Assembly: GCA_007922305.1 (NCBI GenBank)
Contig: ML677326.1
Coordinates: forward strand, 59,290,870-59,354,869
Source of the DNA: Dermatemys mawii
Taxonomy: Eukaryota > Chordata > Testudines > Dermatemydidae
DNA: 64,000 nucleotides
Reading direction: 5' to 3'
Part shown: positions 48,292 through 59,542 of the stretch, piece by piece
Layout of the letters: each line of letters begins with the position of its first letter
How positions within the stretch are numbered: the stretch's first letter is position 1
Notes under the pieces: generated by a model
What the model saw: the letters and a program-made list of their open reading frames with translations, nothing else
The model's database searches: none
Told to the model about the DNA's origin: nothing
Translations under genes and position numbers: made by a program

Positions 48292-49480
48292 AGCTGTCAA
48301 GTGATTAAAAATATTGATTGCCATTACTCACATGACTAATTGCACTGTTAATAGCATACAGCAGAAATATTTGTGGGTGTTTTCTACATTTTCAAATATA
48401 CTGATTTGAATTACAACATAGAATATAAAATGTACAGGGCTCACCTTATTTTTTTTGCAAATATTTGCACTGTAAAAAACAAAAGAAATAATATTTTTCA
48501 ATTAACCTAATACAAGTACTATAGAGAAATCTCTATCATGAAAGTTGAACTTACCGATGTAGAATTATGTGGAAAAAGTAACTACATTCAAAAAGAAAAC
48601 ACTGTAAAACTTCAGAGCCTGCAAGTCCATTAAGTCTTACTTCAGCCAATCACTCAGACAAGTTTGGTTACAATTTGCAGGAGATGCTGCCTGCTTCTAA
48701 TGCTGTTTATGATGTCACCTGAAAAAGTGAGAACACGTTTGTATAGCACTGTTATTCACAGCATCGCAAGATATTTATGTGCCAACTGCACTAAATATTC
48801 ATATGTCCCTTCATGCTTCAACCATCACTCCAGAGGACATGTCTGTGTTGCTGATGGGTTCTGCTTGATAACCATCCACAGTAGGGCAGACTGATGCATG
48901 TTCATTTTCATCATCTGAGTAAGAAGCCACCAGCAGAAGGTTGATTTTAAATTTTGGTGATTCATGTTCTGTAGTTTCTGTATCTGAGTGTTGTTCTTTT
49001 AAGACTTCTGAAAGCATGCTTCACCTCTTGTCCCTCTCAGATTTTGGACAGCACTTCAGATTCTTAAACCTTGAGTCAAGTGCTATAGCTCTTTTTGGAA
49101 ATCTCACATTGGTACCTTCTTTGAGTTTTGCCAGATCTGCTGTGAAAGTGTTCTTAAAATGAAAACACGTGCTGGGTAATCATGAGAAACTGCTTTAAGA
49201 TGAAATATATGCAGAATACAGGTAAAACAGAACAGGAGGCACACAATTCTCCCCAAGGAGTTCAGACACAAAGTTTATTAATGCATTATTTATTTTAATG
49301 AGCATCATCACCACGGAAGCATGTCCTCTGGAATGGTGGCTGAAGCAGAAGGGGGCATACAAATGTTTAGCATATCTGGCAAGAAAATACCTTGCAATGT
49401 TAGCTACAAAAGTGCCATGCAAATGCCTGTTCTCACTTTCAGGTGACATTGTAAATAAGGAGGCAGCAATATCTTAGCCC
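48292..49480 (-). pseudogene. ZBED-type hAT transposon relic with inverted C-terminal tail
   Basis: The minus strand encodes the latter part of a hAT transposase, which would excise and reinsert the element. It reads NNALINFVSELLG near 49255-49295, FKNLKC near 49060 and ERDKR..MLSEVLKEQHSDTE, then SPKFKINLLLVASYSDDENE (48811-49017). A degraded dimerisation segment extends toward 48700. The 3' non-coding part runs to TAGAGCTGTCAAG near 48295, a likely terminus. On the plus strand, 49370-49450 encodes LAYLARKYLA and LFSLSGDIVN, the same dimerisation motif, in opposite orientation. The two arms (about 48705-48830 and 49315-49455) therefore form a large inverted repeat. Stops and substitutions make it non-functional. 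Confidence 0.7.
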
Positions 49481-50689
49481 TAATTCCTAAAAAAACCCAA
49501 AACTAAACAGGTTTCAAGAATACAGATGAGGATGTAACCTTGTGTATTCATGAATGATTTTTTACAGGCAGGTCAAAATCAGAAACCACAGTTCTTTCAT
49601 AACTTTGCAGGTTATAACTATTTTCTACATTTGGACTAAGTCTGAATAATGTAACATTCGTTCCTAAAAGCTAAGAGATAATTTGTTACTGACATGTCCG
49701 CATTTGGGTCCAAATAGAAAATTTCCTTCACTGAAATGATACCGTAAAAACACTGAGAGATAATATGACAGATTCCAGGTTCTGATGAAATGCCCATCAA
49801 ATGATCATATGCTGTGTGTTTATATGGACAATTAAATTTCAATATGCTAGTGTAATAGATTAACTGCAACCTAATCTGTTCCAAAGGGATCACAGCAGAA
49901 TCAAGAGAACACCCATAAAACACAAATAAGCCAATACAGGTGTAAGACACAATATAATATATTCAACGTTTTGCCCCAAGAGTGCTAAAATATGGAACTT
50001 TATTCTGTTTGTTATTTGCACAGAGATCTAATTATTCTCAGTCAGCTTGTTCCAGGGGATTAACAGATGGAAGCCTGGTTAACCGCACTGTTCTCAGGTC
50101 ACATAGAAGAGCTTCCTTATTGTCAGGAGTCAATCAGAGCTACATTCCCAGGGAGTCCAAGGGAGTGGGGGGATCACTGGTGTTGAGATGAGGGTTTTGT
50201 GCTAATGGCCTGGCCTTCCAAGACAGGTGGTGATCCTTGAGTTCTGGAAATAGCACCCCCTTGCTCCAGAGGGGCAAAACCTTCCCTGAAGGGCTGGGAA
50301 TCTAGCAGCTCCACCTCCCATAGGTTTTCCTATGGAGCTGTGATCTGGCTCTAGAGTGACTATATAAAAATAAACACCATATTTTTAGGAGGAAAGCAGA
50401 AAATGATGAGAAACCTACAGTCAGTAGAGAATGAAAGAATGAAAAAAGAAGAATTGGGGAAAGAGACTATAGAACAGTGAGAAGTCAATAACATTTGAAG
50501 TGCACATTTGGTTAGAAATAACACATTGAGACACACTGTTGAAATTGAATAAAACCATAATATGCAATTGATATTGTTCACATTAGAGAGAAACAGAGCT
50601 GAAAAAGTACCTACTGTGCAAGTGCTGAGCCACTTCTTAAAGTGAAGCGTCTTTGTAAAAAGCATTAACTGATATCCATGTGGTATGGG
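49481..50689. other. Unassigned non-coding stretch
   Basis: No recognisable gene or named repeat. Confidence 0.4.
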
Positions 50690-51485
50690 AGCATCACAGA
50701 GTGGTTGTCACTTTTAAATGAAGTAGGTCCAGCTCCTCTGTGCCAGCACAAGTGCTCCTGTTCGGCCAGTTAAGAGGACAGAGCAGCACCTGGAAGCTAT
50801 AAAGGCTCAAGGAGAGACTTAGTGAGAGGGAGCCCCAGTGAATCAGAGTAGACTCGTTCAATCAGGAAGGGCGGATAAGAGTTTCCAGAGACCAGAGAGC
50901 TGAATGAGTCCCAGAAGGAAGCAGAAAGTGGTTCCTGGGAGATGGCTGAAGGCAGGAAAGAAGGGTTTGCTGTATGGTGTCCCCAAGCGAGAGAACCTGG
51001 GTTGGAGAGCTGAAGAGGGCACAGAGAGTTGAATGATGGCTCTAAACTGGACAGCTGGAGCCAAGAGTTGGAGAGGCTTCAAGGCAGGGGAGCAGCAGAG
51101 GAGCTTACTCACTGGTATCTCCAAGGCCAAAGAGCTAGACCCAGAGGAACCATGAGAGGACCAGGGAGATTGAGGGATAATCCTAGCAGAGAGGTGGGAA
51201 GAGTAGAGTTGCACTCCAGTTAGAGGGCAGTGTATGGTACATGGGGCATCAAGGGATGAGATGTCTTGAGTTTTAGTGACTGCTTGTGCTGGGGTGATAA
51301 ATGGACTATTTATCTGGAGCTTTTGTTATGGACTGTTTTGTATGGACTATGTTGTAGTACACCAGCCCTAAAGAGTGATAGTATTGAGACAAGAAACCTT
51401 GAAGTTATTAGGCTGCATGAGGGGGAAACCGAGGCAGATACGCCTGTCCTACTGCATGCTGCAGGGGCTGCTCAGAGACAGTGAT
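50690..51485 (+). mobile_element. Probable LTR-retrotransposon LTR or flanking region
   Basis: A purine-rich block with AGCTATAAAGGCTCAAGG (TATA-like, about 50797-50814). It is followed by GGGGTGATAAATGGACTATT, GACAAGAAACCTTGAAG and GCTGCATGAGGGGGAAACCG, wording I recall from turtle LTR elements. Termini were not resolved. ORFs on both strands here (such as 50858-51214) are not convincing proteins. Confidence 0.4.
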
Positions 51486-53403
51486 TAAGAGCAGCTCCCC
51501 CATCTGAAAATACCAAAGGCAGTTTTGTAGTTGGTCTGTTAAAGAAAACCCTTTTAAAATGTATTTCAGATGTTTTTGTCTTTATTTATATCCACAAATC
51601 AACACCATAATCTGGTTTATGATATCCCAATCATTCTCACAGAATCCAGCTGTAATATTGCAATACTATCTACTGAGTTCATCTTAAGGAGTGTCGAGAA
51701 AGAATGCAGTACAATTACATACATGCTCAACCTTAAGCACATTACCAGTCCCACTGAAGTCACTTATGGATTTGTAGAACATTCCATTGATGTCACTGGG
51801 ACTACTGATGTTGTTGTTAAGCACATGTATAAGTGTATGCAGGATTAAGGCCATTATGGTAACACTTCCAGAGTAGACAGCCAAGCCACAGAAAGGACTG
51901 AAAGCTGGAAACCAAAACAAAATGTTGTATGATAACAACAACCCAGCAAGCATAGTTCAGTAGTTTAAGCATCAGCCTTAGAATACGAAAGTTGTATTAA
52001 AACGCATGATAAAAATCTCAACAGGTCAACTTAGTCCTTTAGCCTGCCGAAAGGTAAGTTTAGTCAGCAAGAGGGTCTTTCAAAGGAGATTTTCAAAACC
52101 ATGGTCTTACCTTTTCCAACAGACACTGCACATCCTAGACTTTTATGTAGTGCACAGATTTGCATTGGTGGTTACATTTCAGTGTTGGCAGTGTATGTAT
52201 AGAATAAAAGAGTATTTAATCTGGGAGCAAAGTATCTATTATTATTCTAATAAATGTTACCTTTCATTGACTCTTGTGTAGTATCATCCCTCGGAACAAC
52301 TACTGTTAGAGGATCATTGGCATCTTTGTTAGAGGAACCCATGCAGCACAGATTAACAATTTCCAGTTGTTGGTCCAGTAATGATTTTTTACGGACTAAC
52401 TAGTGCCACATTGCTCTTAGTTAGCATTTGGCAGACAAGGATGGTGGATTCAGTTTTCAAACTTCCCACTGTCCCTCTGCCAGCTTTCAAACTTCCTACT
52501 GCCAATAACAGAAAACTCTTTGGTGCTTGGCTACCCGTGATTCCTGTAGTTTAGCAATTACTGGATGGCAGCTGTCCTACACGATGTTCCAGGAGCTCAA
52601 AAATGAGAATAAATCCAAATAACTCACTGTCTTGGCCCAGAGTACGGGGAAGGATGCTTACTATATTGGAACTGGCAGATGTGTACTAGATAGCAGCACA
52701 AAGCTTGCCAAACAGTTAAGAACTCTCTGAAATGCAAAGATGTAATGTTTTCATTTTTTGTCAGAGATCATTAGCTAGCCAGTTCATGGCTACCATTGCC
52801 AATAATGTATGCAATGCAATTTCTTGATTCGAGCTGGTCTCTTGTTCTCGCCCCAGACAGCTGTATTGCATTTGGAACATTTTTTTACATTAGTGTGCAC
52901 ACGGTCAGCCACCAATTACATTCCTATTAGAAAAGTTCTCTAGCAATCAAATAGTCAGAATTTTTGTGTGTGGCAAAAATTGAAGATGGATTATAAATGT
53001 TTAAGATAAAGGGGAATTTTCTCCCTCAAATTTGGTAAAAAAGAATTCTAGGTCTGTAAGACCATATAAAAGATTAGTTTCCATGTTATCCATTATTGCA
53101 GAAACTGTCTAGATTCCTCAGCAAATTCACATCACTGGTATTCTGACGCTTGAGCCTATCACCTGTTGAGCACATTGACCTAATCCAGAAAAGCACTTAG
53201 GCATTTTAAAGTTAAGCACATGCTTAAAGTGCTTTGCTGGAAGTGGGGCACAGTGCTCAGCATGTTTCAGGGTCAAGCCCTTGCTCCCCAATCTAGAGAG
53301 CTCTTCCCTTTGGGCAGCCAGGCTCTCCAGAATGCTCAAGAGAATGTTAGAGAGATCTGGCTAATGAGAACCACATCCCCAAAGGCATATTCTCTGGGGG
53401 CTG
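51486..53403. other. Unassigned stretch with MITE scraps
   Basis: MITE-like CATGCTCAACCTTAAGCACA ... GTTAAGCACATGTATAAGTG (about 51720-51840) and AAGCACTTAGGCATTTTAAA ... TAAGCACATGCTTAAAGTGC (about 53191-53232) resemble the element at 8590. TTTCAAACTTCCYACTG is repeated near 52455 and 52486. Confidence 0.45.
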
Positions 53404-53679
53404 GGCTACACTACTGGGGTGAGGGGGTCGACCTAAGATACGCAACTTCAGCTACGCGAATAGCGTAGCTGAAGTCGCAGTGTCTTCGGTTGACTTACGT
53501 GGCCGTCCCCATGGCAGTGAGTCAACTGCGGCCACTCCCCTGCTAACTCCTCTCGCTAAGGTGGAGTACAGGAGTCAGTTCTGTACTCCAGGGATCGATT
53601 TATGGTGTCTAGATGAGACGCGATAAATCGATCCCTGATACATCAAGCACTACCCATCGATCTGGTGGGTAGTGTAGCC
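53404..53679. mobile_element. DNA transposon built of successive hairpins
   Basis: Perfect 11-bp inverted termini GGCTACACTAC/GTAGTGTAGCC (53404-53414, 53669-53679). Internal perfect stems are 13 bp at 53445-53457/53463-53475, 10 bp at 53562-53571/53581-53590, 13 bp at 53591-53603/53623-53635, and 8 bp near 53649-53673. TCGA-rich wording resembles a turtle DNA repeat. No coding capacity, and the TSD is not evident. Confidence 0.7.
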
Positions 53680-54842
53680 ACACACTGGGCTATGGTGCAT
53701 ACCTAGCCTCCCACATTGGCCACTATAAAATGGAGGGTACTTGTGAACACAGCTCCTGCTTAGATGATCAGCAAAATGCACTGCATAGAGATGTCTTGGT
53801 CACTGGGCAGCATATCTGCTCCCACTCACTGGAATGAGCAGGGTAGTACTTCGCCTGTGGTCCTGGATAGGTGATAAGAGATATTTTATAGCTTAATTAG
53901 AGTAAGTACAATGATCCGAATGATATGCAATGCTGAAAATTCTTACAAATCACTGGCCCAGAGACTTAGCAGCGGTATAACATGCTGCCATATGGCATTT
54001 CGAATTCAAGTGCTTAGCTCCATCCTATTCCTTGCGCCAAAGAGGTCTGGAAAGGTCCTGAATTGCTCTCTACACTCGTCTCCAGCAGATACTGACTGAG
54101 GGGACTTCATCCAGCTTTTCCTGGCCTGAGTGCAGGTAGTAATAACAGAGACTTTGAAGGCAGAGGAAGCAGAGATGGGGAAATATGAGAATCCCACAAC
54201 CACAGTAGCACCTATGAACATTTTTGTGTGGGGGTGGTATACTTTGCATAAGCAGTAAACACTTCTTTAATCACAGATGAGTACAAGCTGTGAAATTCAT
54301 TTCCAAATGTGAGCTTCCCCAAGATTCAGGAGTACTTGGGTCTGAAATTTTTGGCATAGGCATCTTTCTTTATAACTTGAATATGTTGCCAGGTTTGAAT
54401 TTCCTTTTATTTTTCAAAATACCCAAACCCTTGGCCCATTTACATGTGCTAATAAATTGCCAACTGTCATTTCTATAAACTGAAATTTGCCCTTTGTATA
54501 TTTTTTGTGTGGCTCTCAGCTAAATCAACATTGTCAGGAACGATTAAGCAGTGAACAGAGATGGGCTGAACACCATCTTCATTCTCCTTTCAATTTGGAG
54601 ACAGAATTTTAACAAAATGTCTTCTATAGCTCCTATCACTATATGATTTAAGTTGGTCTCAATGTTTCCAACAAGAAGTAAATGCCTTTGAGATCTACAC
54701 AGGCTCATGCCAAGGAAACCTATCATGCTAATTTATTTTCTAGCATATTTTTGAAAGTGAGTCTGATAGGCACATTCGACCAACACTGTCTGGCTCGTGG
54801 AAGTTTCTGTATTGCTGGCAAAATAAAAACACCATAACTACC
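53680..54842. other. Unassigned non-coding stretch
   Basis: No recognisable features. Confidence 0.4.
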
Positions 54843-55726
54843 TGTCATGGGGCTAGGGTAACCAGATGTCCCGATTTTATAGGGACAGTCCCATTTTTGG
54901 GGTCTTTTTCTCATATAGGCTACTATTACCCTCCACCCTATCCCAATTTTTCACGCTTGCTGTCTGGTCACCCTACATGGGGCTGATACACCCTGTCACC
55001 CCATGGGGACAGGGGAGAGGTGTGTCACAGCCCTGCAATCGGGTTTGAAAGGATGTTCCAGGTCTCGGGGTGGTATGGCTCAGGGGCCTCAGTCCTTACT
55101 GCAGCCCTTGATAGCAGGGCAGTGCGGCCTATCGGTCCAATGGCCAGAGTCAAAACTATAGCCCCTGCTGTTAGGGCAGTACATCCCAATGGCCAGAGTC
55201 AGTACTACTGGCAAGCTGGGCCACCATACCAGGGTGGGTGGTGGCCAAGATAGGGGGACATAGGCCCGCCCTCTCCACCGGGTCCCGACTCAGGGCCCTG
55301 TCGGTGGGCAAGTTTGCCCACCATCATCTCTGTGAGAGTCCAACTGAAAGACACCAAGCTTTGGTCAGGTTCTCTCACTGTCTCCCTGGGTCACTGCCTA
55401 CCCGAGTCGCTGGAGTCCTCACTCTCTGGAATTCTCCAGTCTCTCTCCTGTCCATGACGTCCCATGCCGATGTGTTGGAGTCCATCGCTAACTGGCTGGC
55501 CTCCGTGTCTTGGAGTGAAGGTGGTCCTCCCTCAGGACCTGCAACACACCTCCTTCCCCGCCAGCAGTCAGCCCAGACTGAGCTGGTATACTTGTTTTTA
55601 TATCCTGCTTCCAGCTGGAGCATGTTCAGCAGAGCTGGGAGTAAGGGTGTGTGTGGCCTGGCTTCCTCGACTAAGAGAGAAGGGTTAATCCCTGCTGTAC
55701 CAGTGCAGGGCTGATACACCCCATCA
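54843..55726 (-). mobile_element. LTR, minus strand, carrying a hAT MITE
   Basis: Read on the minus strand, a G-rich tract (GGGCGGGGGGAGGG) is immediately followed by TGATGGGGTGTATCAGCCC, the arrangement of a polypurine tract and LTR start. A TATA box (GGATATAAAAAC) lies near 55594-55605. The far end, CCCCATGACA, mirrors the start, giving an LTR of about 760 bp without the insert. The sequence next to the tract (55727-55986) may be residual internal sequence. ORFs of up to 158 codons on the plus strand are antisense artefacts. Confidence 0.5.
54854..54975. mobile_element. 122-bp hAT MITE with perfect 8-bp TSD
   Basis: CATGGGGC at 54846-54853 and 54976-54983 flanks ends TAGGGTAACCAGATGTCCCG and (reverse complement) TAGGGTGACCAGACAGC. 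The TIR and duplication length give a hAT assignment. It lies inside the minus-strand LTR and so is younger. Confidence 0.88.
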
Positions 55727-55986
55727 CCCTCCCCCCGCCCAAACCTCTGAGCTTTTCTGTAGCAAATGGCCTGCAGAAACAAACAGGAGTAAGTGGTGGC
55801 AGCTTGCTTACATGAGGACTTAGATAAACCTCAAGTTGATGTCTTAAAATTAGCCACTGAATTAGCTTATCACTTCTAAATTTATTGTTAAATTCTGAAA
55901 CACACAGATTCAATGATCCTCAGCCTGAAGCAAAAGCATGCCAATAAAAACCAGCAATCCTTTCGAGATCAGATACAAAAGCCACC

Positions 55987-56450
55987 TGTCACAGGGTCCA
56001 CACTGGCCCTGTGTTCTCCCTGGCCTGAATAAAGGTCTTGACACCCTATCTTGGTGCTTCACCCAAATATCCTTTATTTACAGTGCTTACATTTGTGGCA
56101 CAAGTGAAACAAACAGTGCTCTCCCCAATCTCCTGAGAGTTGCCCCACTGTCTTAGCTGCTGGGTCTCCAGGCCCCTCTCTAACAGTGAGGAGCCAGTAT
56201 CACTGCCTCCTCTTTCCCTGCCTGGTCTTCCTCTGACTACAAGTCAGGGGTTTTTATAACCCTGTCAGCTTCCAGCCGCAGCTGTAGCCCTTTAGTTCAG
56301 CCTAGCTATGCGAGCTAGCACTAATTAGGGCTTCCACGTGGGTCCCCTTCTGGCTGCGGCCGGCCCCTGCCCCTGAGCCTCCTGCCAGCGAGCAGGGTCT
56401 ACTTTGCAGAGGCAGGGCATTCTAGGGGTTTTCGCCCTTGCCCTGTCACA
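55987..56450 (-). mobile_element. Solo LTR (464 bp), minus strand, perfect 5-bp TSD
   Basis: Ends TGTCACAGGG and CCCTGTCACA are inverted with one mismatch. CCACC flanks both sides (55982-55986, 56451-56455). On the minus strand a TATA box (GGTTATAAAAACCCC) lies near 56247-56261 and AATAAA at 56073-56078, giving a short U3-R-U5. Confidence 0.82.
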
Positions 56451-57859
56451 CCACCTCACAAAGACTGAAGTTGCTTTTGAGCAGAAAATTGGCTGGTTTT
56501 CAGAACTTGAAGGTAGTTTTTAAAGTTCTTGGAAATCAGCCATCACTGAGCCAGTTGCCAACAGATTGATGTCAAAGCAATGTTTTTCTATTTGAAGGTA
56601 CTTTGCCAGATTGGGGGATTAAGCTAAAGAGCTGGGTTTATTGTCTAGCCCAAAATGGCTCACAAGGCATACAATAAAGCATATGGGGCAAATCCTCTTC
56701 TCTGTACACATACTGAGTAAACAGATTATGTGCTGGGGAAGTCTGCAAGTGTTAGAGGAAGGAGATAATCTTCTTCCTTACACGGCAAGGTCTTAGCGGT
56801 GCTGCCCTCCCGAAAATGGATAATTTTGGATCTTACCCAATGTTGTGCCAAGGGTGTTCAAGACTTAGGTCAAAGACTCAAATCCAGCACCCTTGGCTGC
56901 ATAAAACCCTGCTTCACCACTAAGAACTTTTAAAAAGGGACTTTCCTAAGCTTCATTAATTAGCACATCCTAGTGTATCAGCATTGCTTCTGAGTTCTTC
57001 TGAGTTCTAGGAATAACTGCCAGATCACTTAACCCTTTCTTTCCCCTGGATGTTCTTACGTAGGTCTTGAGTAATTTTAGCTTGCTGAAACACTTTTTGT
57101 TAGCAGTCACAGTTACTGGAAGACAGCAAAAATACACAGTGCCATTTCTGTGTTAGAGAAACTCTCATCTAAAAATCTTGCGTGAATGTAGCTAAGGAGA
57201 TCAGTGGGTGCCTTTGTTTCCAAGTCATACTTAAAGACTTGTTTCCAAAAATTGGTGAAGAGCTCAGTCTTGTACTCAAAACTCTGAGTTTAAAACCTCA
57301 GAGTCACTGCATTCTAAGTTTTGAACATGCCTCTAGGTTTTTGCTGCTTTTCAGTTTCTTACCTGTCAACCCCCCCAAAACTTTTCTGTGAGTTCATTGT
57401 ACATATGCATCCTATTGTCCAGTTATCTTAGTGTTATCTAAAATGGGCCTGGAAATCTCACATTCAAAAACTTTTTAGGGGATCTAGAGAGCTTTGTCTT
57501 TTGCAAGTTCACCGGCATTGCTTCTTTCCTGTGAGATGGATATATCTATGATGTTCAAAGGGACACTAATGTTTCAGACTGGGAAACAGCAGCTTTCTTA
57601 CATGGAATAAACCCAGAAGATGGTAATTCCAATAAAGTGTCTCAAAGGCCAAGTAAACCACAAGCTATTTGAATGTCAAGAGCTGGACTCTGCAAACTTT
57701 TGCTCATGGCATTATTTTTCGATAAAATAGTATGCCACATCTGGGTTAAAGCAAGAAATGAAAATTCTCAAATGTTATTTCGCAAGCTATCAGCTTCTGA
57801 CTTCCGTTTTGGTGTAAGATTATGGGAAGTCTTGAGTTTATCATAAAACATCTAAAAAC
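56451..57859. other. Unassigned non-coding stretch
   Basis: A short duplicated CTTCTGAGTT occurs near 56991-57010. No coding features. Confidence 0.4.
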
Positions 57860-58555
57860 ACCTTCAACCTGATTTCATAGTAAATGGATGGCCACTACCC
57901 TTGGGACCATCTTGTACTTTTTCAACACACCCAACAATGTGTAGAAGTAGAAAACAATTAATACAATCTTTGAACAATTCAAAAAAATGGGAACAACTTG
58001 GGGGACAGCCATTGCAGCAGCTTTTCCAGCAAGATTCAGTGAACGGGCAGCAGTTGGGATGAAAGTAACATACTGATTTACTTGCTGAATTCAATTTTGA
58101 ATGCTTTTGTTTGCCATGTTAGCTCCATACTCATAGTTTTGTCTTCTGAAGTCAGCCATATCTAAACCATCATTTTTCAGCTTCTCTAAAATAACTGCCA
58201 TAATACCTTTCTCTGGTTTGGTGTACGGATCAGTGAAATGTATAAAGTTGTCAACTACCTTCGCTCCATCTTTCAAAACCTCAGCTACTTTAATACCCGA
58301 GACAATTGTTCCATTCAAGAGAAGCTTGGAGTGCAATCAAACACAATGCAGAAGTATTTAGCTTTCCTAATCTTGTCGAAAATAGACTACCATACTTCTC
58401 TTGTGATCCTACTGATAAGTTCATTTTGTATTTCGTTTGATAAGTATGTCACCTTTGCAGTACTGGCCTTAAGACCTTCCACATGCTCTCCCAACAAACT
58501 ATTATACCGTGCCAGAGACTTAAGTAAACCCCACAACTTATCATGATGAAAACCT
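57860..58555 (-). pseudogene. ZMYM1-like (TTF/DUF4371) hAT transposase relic
   Basis: The minus strand carries in order, across several frames, LLKSLARYNSLLGEHVEG (about 58490-58540), then VTYLSNEIQNELISRI (about 58395-58445), then KIRKAKYFCIVFDCTPS (about 58325-58375). GLDMADFRRQNYEYGANM (about 58110-58165) and FIPTAARSLNLAGKAAA (about 58005-58055) follow. This is the DUF4371 to catalytic region of hAT transposases related to ZMYM1, including the DxRGQGYDNGANM-type block and the HSLNL-type block. In the latter the usual His reads Arg. The C-terminal dimerisation domain was not found. Frameshifts separate each piece, so it is dead. Confidence 0.72.
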
Positions 58556-59542
58556 TCTAATTTCTTGTTTGAACCTCTCAGATCTGCAGGGGGAACAGAC
58601 CCTCTCCTGCTGGCTGCCCAGCACCTTGTAAAGATAGGCTCTGAGTCGGGCCAGTGTGGATGATAGGAGGACAGAGGCAACAGCCCTGGTAAAAGACTCA
58701 GACCCGCCACCCCCACTGTCACTGCACTTCCCTAGCCATAGAGAGACTCCAAGCCCACTGAATTTCACTGCACTCCCAGGCCTGTATCCCGAGAGAGATC
58801 TCCAATCTCAGTGAATTGCAGTGCACCTCTAGCAGCCCAGGGAGATCTACAAAGCCCCCCGAACACAGCATTTAGGACCCTAAATGGAGGACGCGAGGCC
58901 CCATGATAGAAGAGAAGAGTGAGATGTAAAAGAGTAAAAACAACAAAAAAACAGAGAATGGGGCCTTTTTTGGTTCTACTGGAACCATCTGAACCCCTTT
59001 GCATGACCCTGAGTCAACTTGCTTCACACTAAATAAACTCCTGTGTGCAGAAGTTTTGGGGCCCCATGGAGTACAGCTCTCTGATGCACAGGAGGTAGAC
59101 AACCTCTGTCTTACACAACCAGTCATGGGTAGTAGAATTTGGCTTTATTGCACAATGATTTGATGCAATTGAATCTATGAAATGGAAAGGGAGTGATCTG
59201 GTCTATTCACAAGTAATTAATGCTTTTGCCATCACAGTTCAGTTAGTTGCTGCTCTTTCTATTTGACTTTATAATGGAAGCCTAGCTTCCAACAACTGTG
59301 TTTTCTATTAACAGTAGCTCCGTGTGGCTTCATCATGTGGAGAGGGCACCTATTTTCTTTTCCTGTAGATGAGCTGTCCAGCAGTATCAGATAGCATCAA
59401 ATCACAACTTTGTTTGCCTTGTAACACTTGGTCTGATAAAATGGCAATAGAATGACATGCACTTAGAGAAAAAGTATACTCCAAATCTCTGCCCATCCCA
59501 GATACAGTATTTGCTGGGAGGTGCTGATGTTATCTTAGCTGA
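58556..59542. other. Unassigned stretch upstream of the hAT relic
   Basis: GC-richer near 58600-58860. It may hold the N-terminal part of the same transposon, but I see no TTF zinc-finger pattern. ORFs here overlap on the minus strand without motif. Confidence 0.35.

Noticed and set aside
49195..49449. 84-codon minus-strand ORF as one protein
   Set aside because: Its first half is the antisense of the inverted hAT arm. Only the second half (NNALINFVSELLG) is true transposase wording.
55238..55782. 158-codon plus and 135-codon minus ORFs
   Set aside because: They overlap one another inside the minus-strand LTR, and GC-rich sequence explains both.
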